This document shows positions 27,519 through 36,119 of a DNA stretch of 64,000 nt, piece by piece. The notes below the pieces were generated by a model, which was not told the DNA's origin, did not search any database, and saw only the letters and a program-made list of their open reading frames with translations. This DNA comes from RBG-16-66-20 sp049651845 (lineage in GTDB: Bacteria; Pseudomonadota; Gammaproteobacteria; Burkholderiales; SG8-39): positions 24,057-88,056 of the forward strand of contig JBASCW010000038.1 of assembly GCA_049651845.1 (NCBI GenBank), in the 5' to 3' direction. Within the stretch, counting starts at the first letter, position 1, and every line of letters begins with the position of its first letter. A program made the position numbers and the translations under genes.

Positions 27519-28676
27519 ATGAAATTCACCCAGGAGCACGAAGAGATCCGCCGCACGATGAAGAAGTTCATCGACGCGGAGATCAATCCGCACGTCGACG
27601 AGTGGGAAGCGGCCGAGATCTTTCCCGCCCACGAGGTGTTCGGGAAGCTGGGCAAGCTCGGCATGCTGGGCCTCACCAAGCCCGAAGCCTACGGCGGCGC
27701 GGGGCTCGACTACAGCTACGCGATGGTGTTCGCCGAGACGCTCGGCCAGATCCGCTGCGGCGGCGTGCCGATGGCGATCGGCGTACAGACCGACATGGCC
27801 ACGCCAGCGCTCGCACGCTTCGGCTCCGACGAGCTCAGGAAGGAGTTCCTCGCGCCCGCGATCGCCGGCGACTACGTGACCTGCATCGGCGTGTCGGAGC
27901 CCGGCGCGGGTTCGGACGTGGCCTCGATCAAGACCACGGCGAAAAAGGACGGCGGCGACTACGTGATCAACGGCGCCAAGATGTGGATCACCAACAGCCT
28001 GCAGGCCGACTGGATGTGCCTGCTCGCGAACACCTCGGAGGGCGCGGCGCACAAGAACAAGACGCTGATCATCCTGCCGATGAAGACCAAGGGCGTCAGC
28101 GTCGCCAAGAAGATCCGCAAGATCGGCATGATGTCCTCGGACACGGGCCTGATCCATTTCGACGACGTGCGCGTGCCGCAGCGCTACCGCATCGGCGAGG
28201 AAGGCATGGGCTTTACCTACCAGATGCAGCAGTTCCAGGAGGAGCGGCTCTGGGCGGCGTCGAGCTCTGTGCAGGGCCTCACGCGCACACTGAACGACAC
28301 CATCGAGTACATCCGCGAGCGCAAGATGTTCGGCCAGACGGTGCTCGACTTCCAGTACGTGCACTACCGGCTCGCCGAGCTCAAGACCGAGATCGAGGCG
28401 CTGCGCGCCCTCACCTACCGCGCCTGCGAGATGTACGTCGCGGGCGAGGACGTCACCGAGCTCGCCTCGATGGCCAAGCTCAAGAGCGGCCGCCTGCGGC
28501 GCGAAGTGTCGGACGCCTGCCTGCAGTACTGGGGCGGCATGGGCTTCACCTGGGACAACCCGGTGTCGCGCGCCTACCGCGACGGGCGACTGGGCTCGAT
28601 CGGCGGCGGCGCCGACGAGGTGATGCTCGGCATCATCTGCAAGTACATGCACATCCTGCCTCAGAACAGGGGATAG
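27519..28676 (+). CDS. Acyl-CoA dehydrogenase, citronellyl-CoA dehydrogenase (AtuD)-like
   Basis: 385 residues, beginning directly after the carboxyltransferase stop. FAD site GVSEPGAGSDVASIKT and MWITNSLQADWMCLLANT; second signature RKMFGQTVLDFQYVHYRLAE. The C-terminal motif is GSIGGGADEVMLG, lacking the YEGT glutamate, so the base is expected in QFQEERLWAA as in long/branched-chain enzymes. Long conserved blocks such as GGVPMAIGVQTDMATPALA are ones I associate with AtuD; that is recollection rather than alignment. It would form the 2,3-double bond before carboxylation of a 3-methyl-branched acyl-CoA. Confidence 0.88.
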   Translation: MKFTQEHEEIRRTMKKFIDAEINPHVDEWEAAEIFPAHEVFGKLGKLGMLGLTKPEAYGGAGLDYSYAMVFAETLGQIRCGGVPMAIGVQTDMATPALARFGSDELRKEFLAPAIAGDYVTCIGVSEPGAGSDVASIKTTAKKDGGDYVINGAKMWITNSLQADWMCLLANTSEGAAHKNKTLIILPMKTKGVSVAKKIRKIGMMSSDTGLIHFDDVRVPQRYRIGEEGMGFTYQMQQFQEERLWAASSSVQGLTRTLNDTIEYIRERKMFGQTVLDFQYVHYRLAELKTEIEALRALTYRACEMYVAGEDVTELASMAKLKSGRLRREVSDACLQYWGGMGFTWDNPVSRAYRDGRLGSIGGGADEVMLGIICKYMHILPQNRG

Positions 28677-28693
28677 ATCCCCCAGTACCCCCG

Positions 28694-30466
28694 GTGCCTT
28701 CGTTCAAGTCTCTGCTGGTCGCCAACCGCGGCGAAGTCGCGCTGCGCGTGATGCGCACCGCGAAGCGCATGGGCCTGCGCACGGTCGCCGTCTACTCGGA
28801 CGCCGACCGCGACGCGCCGCACGTGCGCGCGGCGGACTCCGCCGTGCACATCGGCGGCGCCGCGCCGCGGCCGTCCTACCTCAACATCGAATCGATCCTG
28901 CGCGCTCCCGGCGACGCCGTGCACCCCGGCTACGGCTTCCTCGCCGAAAACCCGGCGTTCGCCGACGCGGTACAGGAAGCCGGACGCGTGTGGATCGGCC
29001 CGCCGCCCGCGGCGATGCGGGCGCTCGGTGACAAGACGAACGCGAAGGCGCTCGCCGCCAGGTCCGGCGTGCCGGTGCTGCCGGCCTACGACACGGACCC
29101 GGAATTCCCGGTGGTGATCAAGGCCGTCGCCGGCGGCGGCGGGCGCGGCATGCGCCTGGTGCGTTCGCGCGAGGAGTTCGCCGAGGCGCTCAAGTCCGCG
29201 CGCTCCGAGGCATTGCACGCCTTCGGCGACGACCGCGTGATGCTGGAGAAGGCGGTGTTGAATCCCCGCCACGTCGAGGTGCAGATCTTCGCCGACGCTC
29301 ACGGCAACTGCGTGCACCTGGGTGAGCGCGATTGCTCGGTGCAGCGCCGGCACCAGAAGCTCATCGAGGAGTCGCCCTCGCCTGCGGTCGACGCGGCGCT
29401 GCGCGCGAAGTTGGGCAGCGCCGCGGTGCAGCTGGCGAAGTCCGTCGGCTACACCGGCGCGGGCACGATCGAGTTCCTGCTCGGCGAGGACGGGCGCTTC
29501 TGGTTCATCGAGGCCAACGCGCGCCTGCAGGTCGAGCACCCGGTGACCGAGGCGGTGACCGGCCTCGACCTCGTGGAGTGGCAGCTGCGCGTCGCCGCCG
29601 GCGAGCCGCTGCCGCTCGGTCAGCATGACATCCGCTTCTCGGGCCACGCCATCGAGGTGCGCCTCTGCGCCGAAGACCCCGGGAAGGACTTCCTGCCGCA
29701 GGCGGGCAGGCTCGCGCTCTGGCAGCCCTCGGCCGCGGTGCGCGTGGAGCATGCGCTCGAGTCCGGCGTTGCGATCCCGCCTCATTACGACTCGATGATG
29801 GCCAAGCTGATCGCGCACGCCGCCACGCGCGATGCCGCGCGCGAGAAGCTCGCCGCGGCGCTCGATGAGACCGTCGCGCTCGGCCTGCCGACCAACAAGG
29901 AGTACCTCGCCGCGGTCCTGCGCGACCCGACCTTCGCCGCGGGCAACGCGACCACGGATCTGGTCTCAGGGTTCAGGTTCGAGGGCGCGCGACCCGATCT
30001 CGGGCTCGCGGCAGCGCTGCTCGTCGCCGACTACGGCGAATGGACCGGGTGGAGCAACAACGCCGCGCACGGCGCGCGCGCGCGCTTCTTACACGACGAA
30101 GTCCTCGAGTTCAGGGCGGAACGAGCGAAGCACCGCGCCATTCACGTGCTGGACGGCGACACGGTCCACTACGCGCATGGCGGTGCGAGCTTCACGCTGC
30201 GCAACACGCTCTACGACCCGCCCGCGAGGAAGGACGTCGATGCCATGGCGGGGCGCCTGGTGGCGCCGATGAACGGCCGCGTCGTGACGGTGAACGCGAA
30301 GGCCGGAGAGACGGTGGCGAAAGGCACGCCGCTGGTCGTGCTCGAAGCCATGAAGATGGAGCATGGGCTGGGGTTGCCGTTTTCCGTGGTCGTGAAAGCG
30401 ATACATGTAGCAGCAGGAACCCAGGTCGCTCCCAACAGGCTGCTCGTGGAGTTCGATCCGGCATGA
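28694..30466 (+). CDS. Acyl-CoA carboxylase alpha subunit (biotin carboxylase + biotin carrier), AtuF/LiuD-like
   Basis: 590 residues from a GTG at 28694, chosen because LLVANRGEVALRVMR must begin close to the N-terminus. Biotin carboxylase domain with the ATP-grasp Gly-loop VAGGGGRGMRLV, QRRHQKLIEESPSP and FIEANARLQVEHPVTEAV; the usual EMN/EVN before RLQVEHP is here EANA, a small deviation. The C-terminal carrier domain has the biotinylation motif EAMKMEHG with Lys554. It is shorter than typical (about 650), with a reduced linker domain. Partner of the beta subunit two genes upstream. Confidence 0.92.
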   Translation: MPSFKSLLVANRGEVALRVMRTAKRMGLRTVAVYSDADRDAPHVRAADSAVHIGGAAPRPSYLNIESILRAPGDAVHPGYGFLAENPAFADAVQEAGRVWIGPPPAAMRALGDKTNAKALAARSGVPVLPAYDTDPEFPVVIKAVAGGGGRGMRLVRSREEFAEALKSARSEALHAFGDDRVMLEKAVLNPRHVEVQIFADAHGNCVHLGERDCSVQRRHQKLIEESPSPAVDAALRAKLGSAAVQLAKSVGYTGAGTIEFLLGEDGRFWFIEANARLQVEHPVTEAVTGLDLVEWQLRVAAGEPLPLGQHDIRFSGHAIEVRLCAEDPGKDFLPQAGRLALWQPSAAVRVEHALESGVAIPPHYDSMMAKLIAHAATRDAAREKLAAALDETVALGLPTNKEYLAAVLRDPTFAAGNATTDLVSGFRFEGARPDLGLAAALLVADYGEWTGWSNNAAHGARARFLHDEVLEFRAERAKHRAIHVLDGDTVHYAHGGASFTLRNTLYDPPARKDVDAMAGRLVAPMNGRVVTVNAKAGETVAKGTPLVVLEAMKMEHGLGLPFSVVVKAIHVAAGTQVAPNRLLVEFDPA

Positions 30467-31617
30467 TCCGGCACCCCGCGGTCACCGAGGCGCACGAGGC
30501 CTGGCGCGAGACGGTGCGCCGCTTCGTAGAGCGCGAAATCCTGCCGCACGCCGCGGCCTGGGACGAGGCGGGCGAGTTCCCGCGCGAGCTCTACCGCAAG
30601 GCGGCGGCCGCGGGCCTGTTCGCGCCGGGCTTCCCCGAGGCGTACGGCGGCATGCCCGCCGACTACCTGTTCCGCATCCAGAGCGCGGAGGAGTTCGCGC
30701 GCGCGGGCACGGGCGGCCTGTCGGCGAGCCTGTTCTCGCACACCATCGGCGCGCCGCCGATCGCCGCGGTCGGCAGCGAAGAGCTCAAGCGCCGCGTGCT
30801 GCCCGCGATCCTCTCGGGCGAGAAGATCAGCGCGCTGGCGATCACCGAACCGAGCGGCGGCTCGGACGTTGCCAGTCTGAGAACTTCCGCAAAGAGGGAA
30901 AAAGGCGAATACCTCGTCAACGGCGAGAATACGTTCATAACCTCCGGCATGCGCGCCGATTACTACACCGTCGCGGTGCGCACTGGCGGCCCGGGCGCGG
31001 CGGGCGTATCGCTGCTGCTCATCGAGCGCGAGCGCGCGGGCTTCACGCGCACGGAGCTGAAGAAAATGGGCTGGTGGTGCTCCGACACCGCGACGTTGCA
31101 CTTCGACCAGGTGCGCGTGCCGGCGGCCAATCTGATCGGCGAGGAGAACCAGGGCTTTCGCGCGATCATGCACAACTTCAATTCCGAGCGCCTCGGCATG
31201 GCCGCGGGCGCGGTCGGCTTCGCGCAGACCTGCCTGGACGAGGCGCTCGACTGGGCGCGCCAGCGGCAGACATTCGGCCAGCCGCTGATCGGCCACCAGG
31301 CCATCCGCCACAAGCTCGTCGACATGCAGGCGCGGGTGCACGCCGCGCGCGCGCTGCTCTACGATACCGCCTGGAAGCTGGTGCAGGCGCCGCGCGAGCC
31401 CGTCTACATCGCGCAGCTGGCGATGCTCAAGAACGCCGCCACCGACACCATGCAGTTCTGCGCCGACGCGGCGGTGCAGACGCTGGGCGGCGCCGGCTTC
31501 GTGCGCGGCACGCGCGCCGAGCGCATCTACCGCGAAGCCAAGGTGATGCAGATCGGCGGCGGCAGCACCGAGATCATGAAGGACCTGGCCGCGCGCCAAC
31601 TCGGGTGGGAGCCATGA
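30463..31617 (+). CDS. Acyl-CoA dehydrogenase (second of the Atu-like operon)
   Basis: 384 residues. FAD motifs ITEPSGGSDVASLRT and FITSGMRADYYTVAVRT; second signature RQTFGQPLIGHQAIRHKLVD. The C-terminal motif is MQIGGGSTEIMKDLAAR, again without the YEGT glutamate, with NSERLGMAAG offering the alternative base position. Diverged from the dehydrogenase at 27519, so probably acting on another intermediate of the same pathway. Start ATG overlaps the carboxylase alpha stop (ATGA), and its stop overlaps the thioesterase ATG the same way, showing tight coupling. Confidence 0.92.
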   Translation: MIRHPAVTEAHEAWRETVRRFVEREILPHAAAWDEAGEFPRELYRKAAAAGLFAPGFPEAYGGMPADYLFRIQSAEEFARAGTGGLSASLFSHTIGAPPIAAVGSEELKRRVLPAILSGEKISALAITEPSGGSDVASLRTSAKREKGEYLVNGENTFITSGMRADYYTVAVRTGGPGAAGVSLLLIERERAGFTRTELKKMGWWCSDTATLHFDQVRVPAANLIGEENQGFRAIMHNFNSERLGMAAGAVGFAQTCLDEALDWARQRQTFGQPLIGHQAIRHKLVDMQARVHAARALLYDTAWKLVQAPREPVYIAQLAMLKNAATDTMQFCADAAVQTLGGAGFVRGTRAERIYREAKVMQIGGGSTEIMKDLAARQLGWEP

Positions 31618-32060
31618 ACCTCAAGCAGAAGGCCCTGCAGGCGCTGATGCGCAAGGTGATGGAGCAGCACATCGCCTTCAACAAGCATCTCGGCCTCAAG
31701 GTGGAATCGTTCGACCTCGAGGCGCCCAAGCTGCGCTTCGACATGCGGCCGGAGCTGGTCGGCAACCCGGCGCGCCAGATCCTGCACGGCGGCGTGATCT
31801 CGGCGACGCTGGACGCCGCCGGCGGCTTCGCCATCATGCTCTCGCTCGCGGCCGAGATGACCGGCATCCCCACCTCCTTCCCCAACATGGGCACCATCGA
31901 CCTGCGCGTGGACTACCTGCGCCCGGGCCGCGGCAAGCACTTCGTCGCCACCGCGCGCATCGTCAGGAAGGGCAAGCGCATCGCGGTCACGCACATGGAG
32001 CTGCACAACGACGCGGGCGAGCTCATCGCCACCGGCGGCGCCGCGTACGTGGTCGGCTGA
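31614..32060 (+). CDS. Hotdog-fold thioesterase (PaaI/YiiD-like family)
   Basis: 148 residues. Hotdog core with ILHGGVISATLDAAGGFA (the HGGV/D active-site helix of the PaaI-type family), then NMGTIDLRVDYLRPG and RIAVTHMELHNDAGELIATG. Likely releases a CoA-ester side product or recycles CoA for the upstream operon; substrate unknown. Start coupled to the preceding dehydrogenase (ATGA). Last gene of the operon. Confidence 0.9.
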   Translation: MNLKQKALQALMRKVMEQHIAFNKHLGLKVESFDLEAPKLRFDMRPELVGNPARQILHGGVISATLDAAGGFAIMLSLAAEMTGIPTSFPNMGTIDLRVDYLRPGRGKHFVATARIVRKGKRIAVTHMELHNDAGELIATGGAAYVVG

Positions 32061-32119
32061 CGCCGCTCGTCGAACGCGTAGTGCGCCACGTGGCGCAGGA
32101 ACGCGAAGAGCGAGGACAT
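32060..32119 (-). pseudogene. Possible decayed 5' end of a gene (about 20 codons)
   Basis: Leftward from an ATG at 32119 the frame reads MSSLFAFLRHVAHYAFDERR, which looks like the beginning of a small membrane protein (LFAFLxHxAxxA start), then continues only as antisense of the thioesterase. The rest would have been lost. It lies at the edge of the low-GC methyltransferase segment. Too short to be sure; chance coding is possible. Confidence 0.2.
32082..32097. repeat. Perfect 16-bp palindrome between convergent genes
   Basis: TGCGCCACGTGGCGCA is its own reverse complement and lies 22 bp after the thioesterase stop. It could form a hairpin at the end of either convergent transcript, but no T-run follows on either strand, so it is not a standard intrinsic terminator. 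An operator or a chance palindrome in the possible decayed coding stretch are alternatives. Confidence 0.4.
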
Positions 32120-32123
32120 CGAG

Positions 32124-32960
32124 TTACCGGTGAGCGGACTTCAAGCGCGCGAATATGCCGCCGCCGACAAGGACTTCACCGTCGACGGGAATCAGCCCGC
32201 TATCGTCATCGACGGTCATGACGATATCGTAGTTCTTGCGCACGGTTTCGTGAAAAACGCTCTCTCTGATGCATACGTATGGGTATCGAACCTTCCTGTC
32301 CTGGATGCCGCTGGGCATGGGGCCGGGTCCATTACGGCTTAGCCACGATTCATGAACGGCGACTACGTCCCGACTTCCCCTGGTCAGGCCGAGCCGGCCA
32401 AACATCAGGTGGCGTGCGGATGCAGATGCGATCCGCGCGAGGAGTTCGTACGGCCTGTCCACGACCTGCAGAGTCCCAGAGGTGTGCAGCAGATCGATTC
32501 CATCCATGGAACTGATTGCGGACTCCAGATCGGCGGAGAAGCTCAACTCGTCGGACGCAAATACGCCTGCGGCCCGTTCGACCATCAAGGGTGTTTCGAC
32601 TACGACCCACCTCAGCCTCAGTGACTTGGGCAGCAGCGCTCGTGCCAGGAAATAGTGGGCGCCGCACGCGCCGCCAACGTCGATCACCTTGGTCTCGCCT
32701 GGGCCGGCGCACGCAAGCAGACCGCAGAGACTGAACGCGTTTGCAGGAGTAAGCCGCGTTGCGCCGGAGGCGGATATTTCGTCTCGATACCTGGCCGTTT
32801 TCCGCAAAACCACTTCGACGACGTCCGCACTTCCGTAGGCGGGGTCCGTGCAGTCCGCCAGCGCAGCCTCGTAGTTCGCGTAGGTCTTCCGCCCCGATCC
32901 GGCAAGGATCTTGCGCGCGATCGCGATCGCTATCGGCGGCAGGAAATCACGTGCGTTCAT
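32124..32960 (-). CDS. Putative methyltransferase, TIGR04325-like, low-GC orphan
   Basis: 278 residues with a degenerate class I SAM-methyltransferase core: KVIDVGGACGAHYFLARALL (motif I with GGACG), then a motif II-like VVVETPLMV and LLHTSGTLQVVDRP. This combination resembles the TIGR04325 family, mostly found in polysaccharide and O-antigen clusters; no glycan genes are nearby. Base composition is visibly lower in G+C than both flanks and codon use is more balanced, which suggests recent transfer. The upstream side abuts the livK terminator; no ribosome-binding site is obvious. Substrate unknown. Confidence 0.72.
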   Translation of the reverse strand: MNARDFLPPIAIAIARKILAGSGRKTYANYEAALADCTDPAYGSADVVEVVLRKTARYRDEISASGATRLTPANAFSLCGLLACAGPGETKVIDVGGACGAHYFLARALLPKSLRLRWVVVETPLMVERAAGVFASDELSFSADLESAISSMDGIDLLHTSGTLQVVDRPYELLARIASASARHLMFGRLGLTRGSRDVVAVHESWLSRNGPGPMPSGIQDRKVRYPYVCIRESVFHETVRKNYDIVMTVDDDSGLIPVDGEVLVGGGIFARLKSAHR

Positions 32961-32984
32961 GGAGCTGAGACCGCCCGGCGGGAA

Positions 32985-33010
32985 GAAAAACGGCGCCGCG
33001 AGGGCGCCGT
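32985..33010 (-). terminator. Intrinsic terminator of the HAAT/ligase operon
   Basis: Read leftward, an 8-bp perfect stem ACGGCGCC / GGCGCCGT (33010-33003 with 32997-32990) with a 5-nt loop is followed directly by TTTTTC. It lies 29 bp beyond the livK stop and is the clearest rho-independent terminator in the window. Confidence 0.88.
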
Positions 33011-33038
33011 TGATGAAATGCCGCTCCGATCCGCTTTT

Positions 33039-34193
33039 CTAGTCGGTGATGTAGTCGGTGATCGGCGTCCACTTGCCGTTGACGATCTGCGACAGGCGCG
33101 CGCGGTTCGAGCCCAAGTGCTTGGTCTTGGTGAAGCTCATCGAGTCCGAGCCGAACATGTCGCGCGGCGAGGTGAACTTCTCCAGCGTGTTGACGAAGCT
33201 GTCGGTCGTGAGGTTCGGCCCCGCCTTGTCGGCCACCTGGACGAACAGGTCGATGACCTGGTAGCCGTACACCGAGAACACCGCGGGGTCTTCCTTGGTC
33301 CGCTCCTTGTAGCGGTTCGCCCAGTCGCGCACGTTCTTCGAGGCGTCGTCCATGTACGGCATGTTGATGGTGTTGGTCGCGTAGAAGCCGTTCATCGCGG
33401 GCCCGCCGAGCTTGTGGATCAGCTCGGTGTAGGCCGCCGAGGAGCCGATGAAGTCCACGCCCCAGCCGAGCTTGCGCGCGGTGCCGATGGCGCCGAGCGT
33501 CTCGCGGATGATGGTGCCGAGCACCACCAGGTCGCAGCCCGCGTCCTTCATGCGCGCGACCTGCGACGAGAAATCGGTCGCGCCGCGCTTGTAGGTGGTC
33601 TTCTCGGCGAGCGCCATGTTGATGTCCTTGAGGCCCGCCTCCGCGCCGCGCATCACCTCGGCGCCGAAGTCGTCGTCCTGGTACAGCGTGCAGACCTTCT
33701 TCGAGCCCTTGAGCTTGACGAGGTGCTTGACGCCCGAGCGCATCTGGTCGAAGTAGGTCGCGGCGAACGAGTACTTGAGCTTGTGCAGCGGCTCGTACAT
33801 CTCGCGCGCTGCGGTGAGCGGGAACAGGTGCGGGATGTTCTTGGCGAACAGGATCGGCATCGAGGCCATCGAGGTCGGCGTGCCGATGGTGCCCACCATC
33901 GCGAAGATCTTGTCCTTCTGCACCATCTTCTGCGTGGCCAGCACGGCCTTCTTGGGGTCGTAGCCGTGGTCCTCGACCACCAGCTTGAGCTTGCGGCCAT
34001 TGATGCCGCCCTGCGCGTTGAGCTCGTCGACGCGCATGTTCATGCCGGCGACCAGCTGCTTGGAAAACGCGACGATCGGCCCCGACAGGTCCTGCATCGT
34101 GCCGATGACGATCTCGCCCTTGGAAACGCCCTGCGATTGCGCCAACGCGCTGCCGGCGAAGGCAAGAGCGAGCAAGCCGAGTCTGAACTTCAT
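33039..34193 (-). CDS. Branched-chain amino acid-type (HAAT) ABC transporter substrate-binding protein
   Basis: 384 residues with signal peptide LGLLALAFAGSALAQ. Periplasmic type I binding protein (LivK/Peripla_BP_6): GVSKGEIVIGTMQDLSGP, the GRKLKLVVEDHGYDPKKAV block and the late SVYGYQVIDLFVQ. In betaproteobacteria such proteins bind many things other than amino acids, including aromatic and aliphatic acids. The ATG has a strong AAGGAGG site 7 nt upstream. Last gene of the leftward operon, after the acyl-CoA ligase, so a carboxylic acid ligand destined for CoA activation is a reasonable inference. Confidence 0.93.
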   Translation of the reverse strand: MKFRLGLLALAFAGSALAQSQGVSKGEIVIGTMQDLSGPIVAFSKQLVAGMNMRVDELNAQGGINGRKLKLVVEDHGYDPKKAVLATQKMVQKDKIFAMVGTIGTPTSMASMPILFAKNIPHLFPLTAAREMYEPLHKLKYSFAATYFDQMRSGVKHLVKLKGSKKVCTLYQDDDFGAEVMRGAEAGLKDINMALAEKTTYKRGATDFSSQVARMKDAGCDLVVLGTIIRETLGAIGTARKLGWGVDFIGSSAAYTELIHKLGGPAMNGFYATNTINMPYMDDASKNVRDWANRYKERTKEDPAVFSVYGYQVIDLFVQVADKAGPNLTTDSFVNTLEKFTSPRDMFGSDSMSFTKTKHLGSNRARLSQIVNGKWTPITDYITD

Positions 34194-34200
34194 GGTCCTT

Positions 34201-34207
34201 CCTCCTT
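34201..34207 (-). promoter_or_regulatory. Strong ribosome-binding site of the binding-protein gene
   Basis: On the minus strand AAGGAGG lies 7 nt before the ATG at 34193. Binding proteins are needed in excess over their membrane subunits, and this is among the best Shine-Dalgarno sequences of the operon. Confidence 0.8.
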
Positions 34208-34259
34208 GTGGATTTATCCCTCTGTCGCCTACTGTATCACTCCGGCGGCCGGGTCCGCA

Positions 34260-36119
34260 TCAGGCCGCCTCGCGCACGTACATTGCCTCGATGAGGTCCC
34301 GGTATTTGTCGTTGACGAGCTTGCGCTTGAGCTTCATGGTCGGGGTGAGCTCCTCGTCCTCGGCGGTGAGCTTCTGCTCGATGAGGCGGAACTTCTTCAC
34401 CTGCTCGACGCGCGCGAACTGCTGGTTGACGCGGTCCACCTCGCCCTGGATCAGCGCCTGCACCTCCGGGCGCCGGCACAGGCTCGCGTAATTGGAGAAC
34501 GGAATGGCGTTGTCCTGCGCGTATTTCTCGACGTTTTCGTGGTCGATCATCACCAGCGCCGTGAGATAGGGCCGCTTGTCGCCGATCACCACCGCGTCGG
34601 TGATGTAAGGCGAGAACTTGAGCTGGTTCTCGAATTCCGAGGGCGTGATGTTCTTGCCGCCTGCGGTGATGATGATGTCCTTCATGCGGTCGGTGATGTA
34701 GAAGTAGCCCTCCGCGTCCACCTTGCCGACATCGCCCGTGTGCAGCCAGCCGTCCTTGAGAGTCTCGGCGGTCTTCTCGGGCTGGTTCAGGTAGCCCATG
34801 AACACGGTCTTGCCGCGCACCAGCAGCTCGCCCTCGGGCGAGACTTTCACCTCGGCGTGCGACATCTGCGGCCCGATCGAACCCGGCTTGACCGCGCCGC
34901 CGAGGTTCGAGGTCACCGCGCCGCAGGACTCGGTCTGCCCCCAGACCTCGATCATCTCCAGGCCGAGCGCCATGTACCAGCGCACAAGGTCCGGCGAGAT
35001 GGGCGCCGCGCCGGTGATCAGGAACTTGGCGCGGTGCGCGCCCATCAGCCTTCTCACGTTGTTCAGCACCAGCAGCCGCGCCAGCCAGAACGCGAGGCGC
35101 AGGCCGGCGGGCACGGGCTTGCGCTGCTCGCGCAGCTTCGCCTGGCGAAAGCCGATGCCGATGGCGACCTTGTAGGCCCATTGCTGCAGGCGTCCGGCCT
35201 CCTTGAGCCCGATCAGCACGCCCGAATAGAACTTCTCCCAGACTCGCGGCACCGCGGTGAAGATGGTGGGCGAGATCTCGCGCACGTTCTCGGGCACGGT
35301 CTCCGGGTTCTCTACGAAATTCAGCACCGCGCCCGAATACAGCGCGTGGTACTCGCCGCCGATACGCTCGGCAATGTGGCACAGCGGCAGGAAGGCCATG
35401 CGCTCGTCGCTGGCGGACTGCGGAAACGCGGCCTGGTAGGCGGCGCAGGTGAGCACGATGTTCTCGTGCGAGATCATCGCCCCCTTCGGCTTGCCGGTGG
35501 TGCCCGAGGTGTAGACCAGGATCGCCAGGTCGCCGGGCTTGCGCAGGCCGATGCGCCGCTCCCATTCGCCCGGGTGCGCGGCGTCGTACTCGCGCCCGAG
35601 CGCGCGCAACTGCTCCAGGGCCATGACCTGCGGGTCGCTCAGCTCGTACAGGCCTTCCATGTCGAAGACGAAGATCCTGCGCAGACCGGGCAGGCGCGCG
35701 CGCACTTCGAGGACCTTGTCGAGCTGCTCCTCGTCCTCCACGAAGGCGTAGACCGACGCCGAATCGGCGAGCAGGTACTCGACCTGCGCCGGCGCGTCGG
35801 TCGGGTAGATGCCGTTCACCACGCCCGCGGCGCCGAGCGCGCCCAGGTCCGACCACATCCATTCCTTGTTGGTGTTCGAGAGGATCGACACCACCTCGCC
35901 GGGCGCGTAGCCCAGCGACGCGAGGCCCATGCCGACCTCGCGCACCGTCTGCCCGAGCGTCCGCCAGCTGACCGGTCGCCAGATGCCGAGCTCCTTCTGA
36001 CGGTAGATGGTCTGCTCGCCGCGCGTGCGCACGCCGTGCCAGAACATGGCCGGAATGGTGTTCATCGCCGACGCGTCCATCGTCAACCTGTCTAACGCCA
36101 CTGCTTCTTCTTTTTCCAT
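34260..36119 (-). CDS. AMP-dependent acyl-CoA synthetase/ligase (FadD15-like)
   Basis: Up to 619 residues. Activates a carboxylic acid to its CoA thioester through an acyl-adenylate. Motifs: AMP-binding loop YTSGTTGKPKGAMISHEN, EVWGQTESCG (A5-like), GWLHTGDVGKVDAEGYFYIT and the hinge DRMKDIIITAGGKNITPSE; near the C-terminus TPTMKLKRKLV has the family lysine. Similar in layout to the long-chain ligases often placed inside HAAT transporter operons. The start at 36119 overlaps livF by 28 bp; ATGs at 36080 or 36062 are alternatives. Located between livF and livK, so it likely activates the imported acid. Confidence 0.93.
   Translation of the reverse strand: MEKEEAVALDRLTMDASAMNTIPAMFWHGVRTRGEQTIYRQKELGIWRPVSWRTLGQTVREVGMGLASLGYAPGEVVSILSNTNKEWMWSDLGALGAAGVVNGIYPTDAPAQVEYLLADSASVYAFVEDEEQLDKVLEVRARLPGLRRIFVFDMEGLYELSDPQVMALEQLRALGREYDAAHPGEWERRIGLRKPGDLAILVYTSGTTGKPKGAMISHENIVLTCAAYQAAFPQSASDERMAFLPLCHIAERIGGEYHALYSGAVLNFVENPETVPENVREISPTIFTAVPRVWEKFYSGVLIGLKEAGRLQQWAYKVAIGIGFRQAKLREQRKPVPAGLRLAFWLARLLVLNNVRRLMGAHRAKFLITGAAPISPDLVRWYMALGLEMIEVWGQTESCGAVTSNLGGAVKPGSIGPQMSHAEVKVSPEGELLVRGKTVFMGYLNQPEKTAETLKDGWLHTGDVGKVDAEGYFYITDRMKDIIITAGGKNITPSEFENQLKFSPYITDAVVIGDKRPYLTALVMIDHENVEKYAQDNAIPFSNYASLCRRPEVQALIQGEVDRVNQQFARVEQVKKFRLIEQKLTAEDEELTPTMKLKRKLVNDKYRDLIEAMYVREAA

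Noticed and set aside
26852..28693. Long open frame extending the carboxylase alpha subunit upstream by 600 codons
   Set aside because: It is another frame of the carboxyltransferase and dehydrogenase genes, with Arg/Gly-rich shadow composition; the biotin carboxylase motif starts right after 28694.
32082..32097. Intrinsic terminator for the thioesterase operon
   Set aside because: The palindrome is good but lacks a following T-run on either strand, so it is kept only as a palindrome.
32655..36095. A 1,146-codon rightward open frame
   Set aside because: It is antisense of livK and the acyl-CoA ligase, Arg/His/Val-rich with no motifs; long shadow frames are normal at this G+C content.
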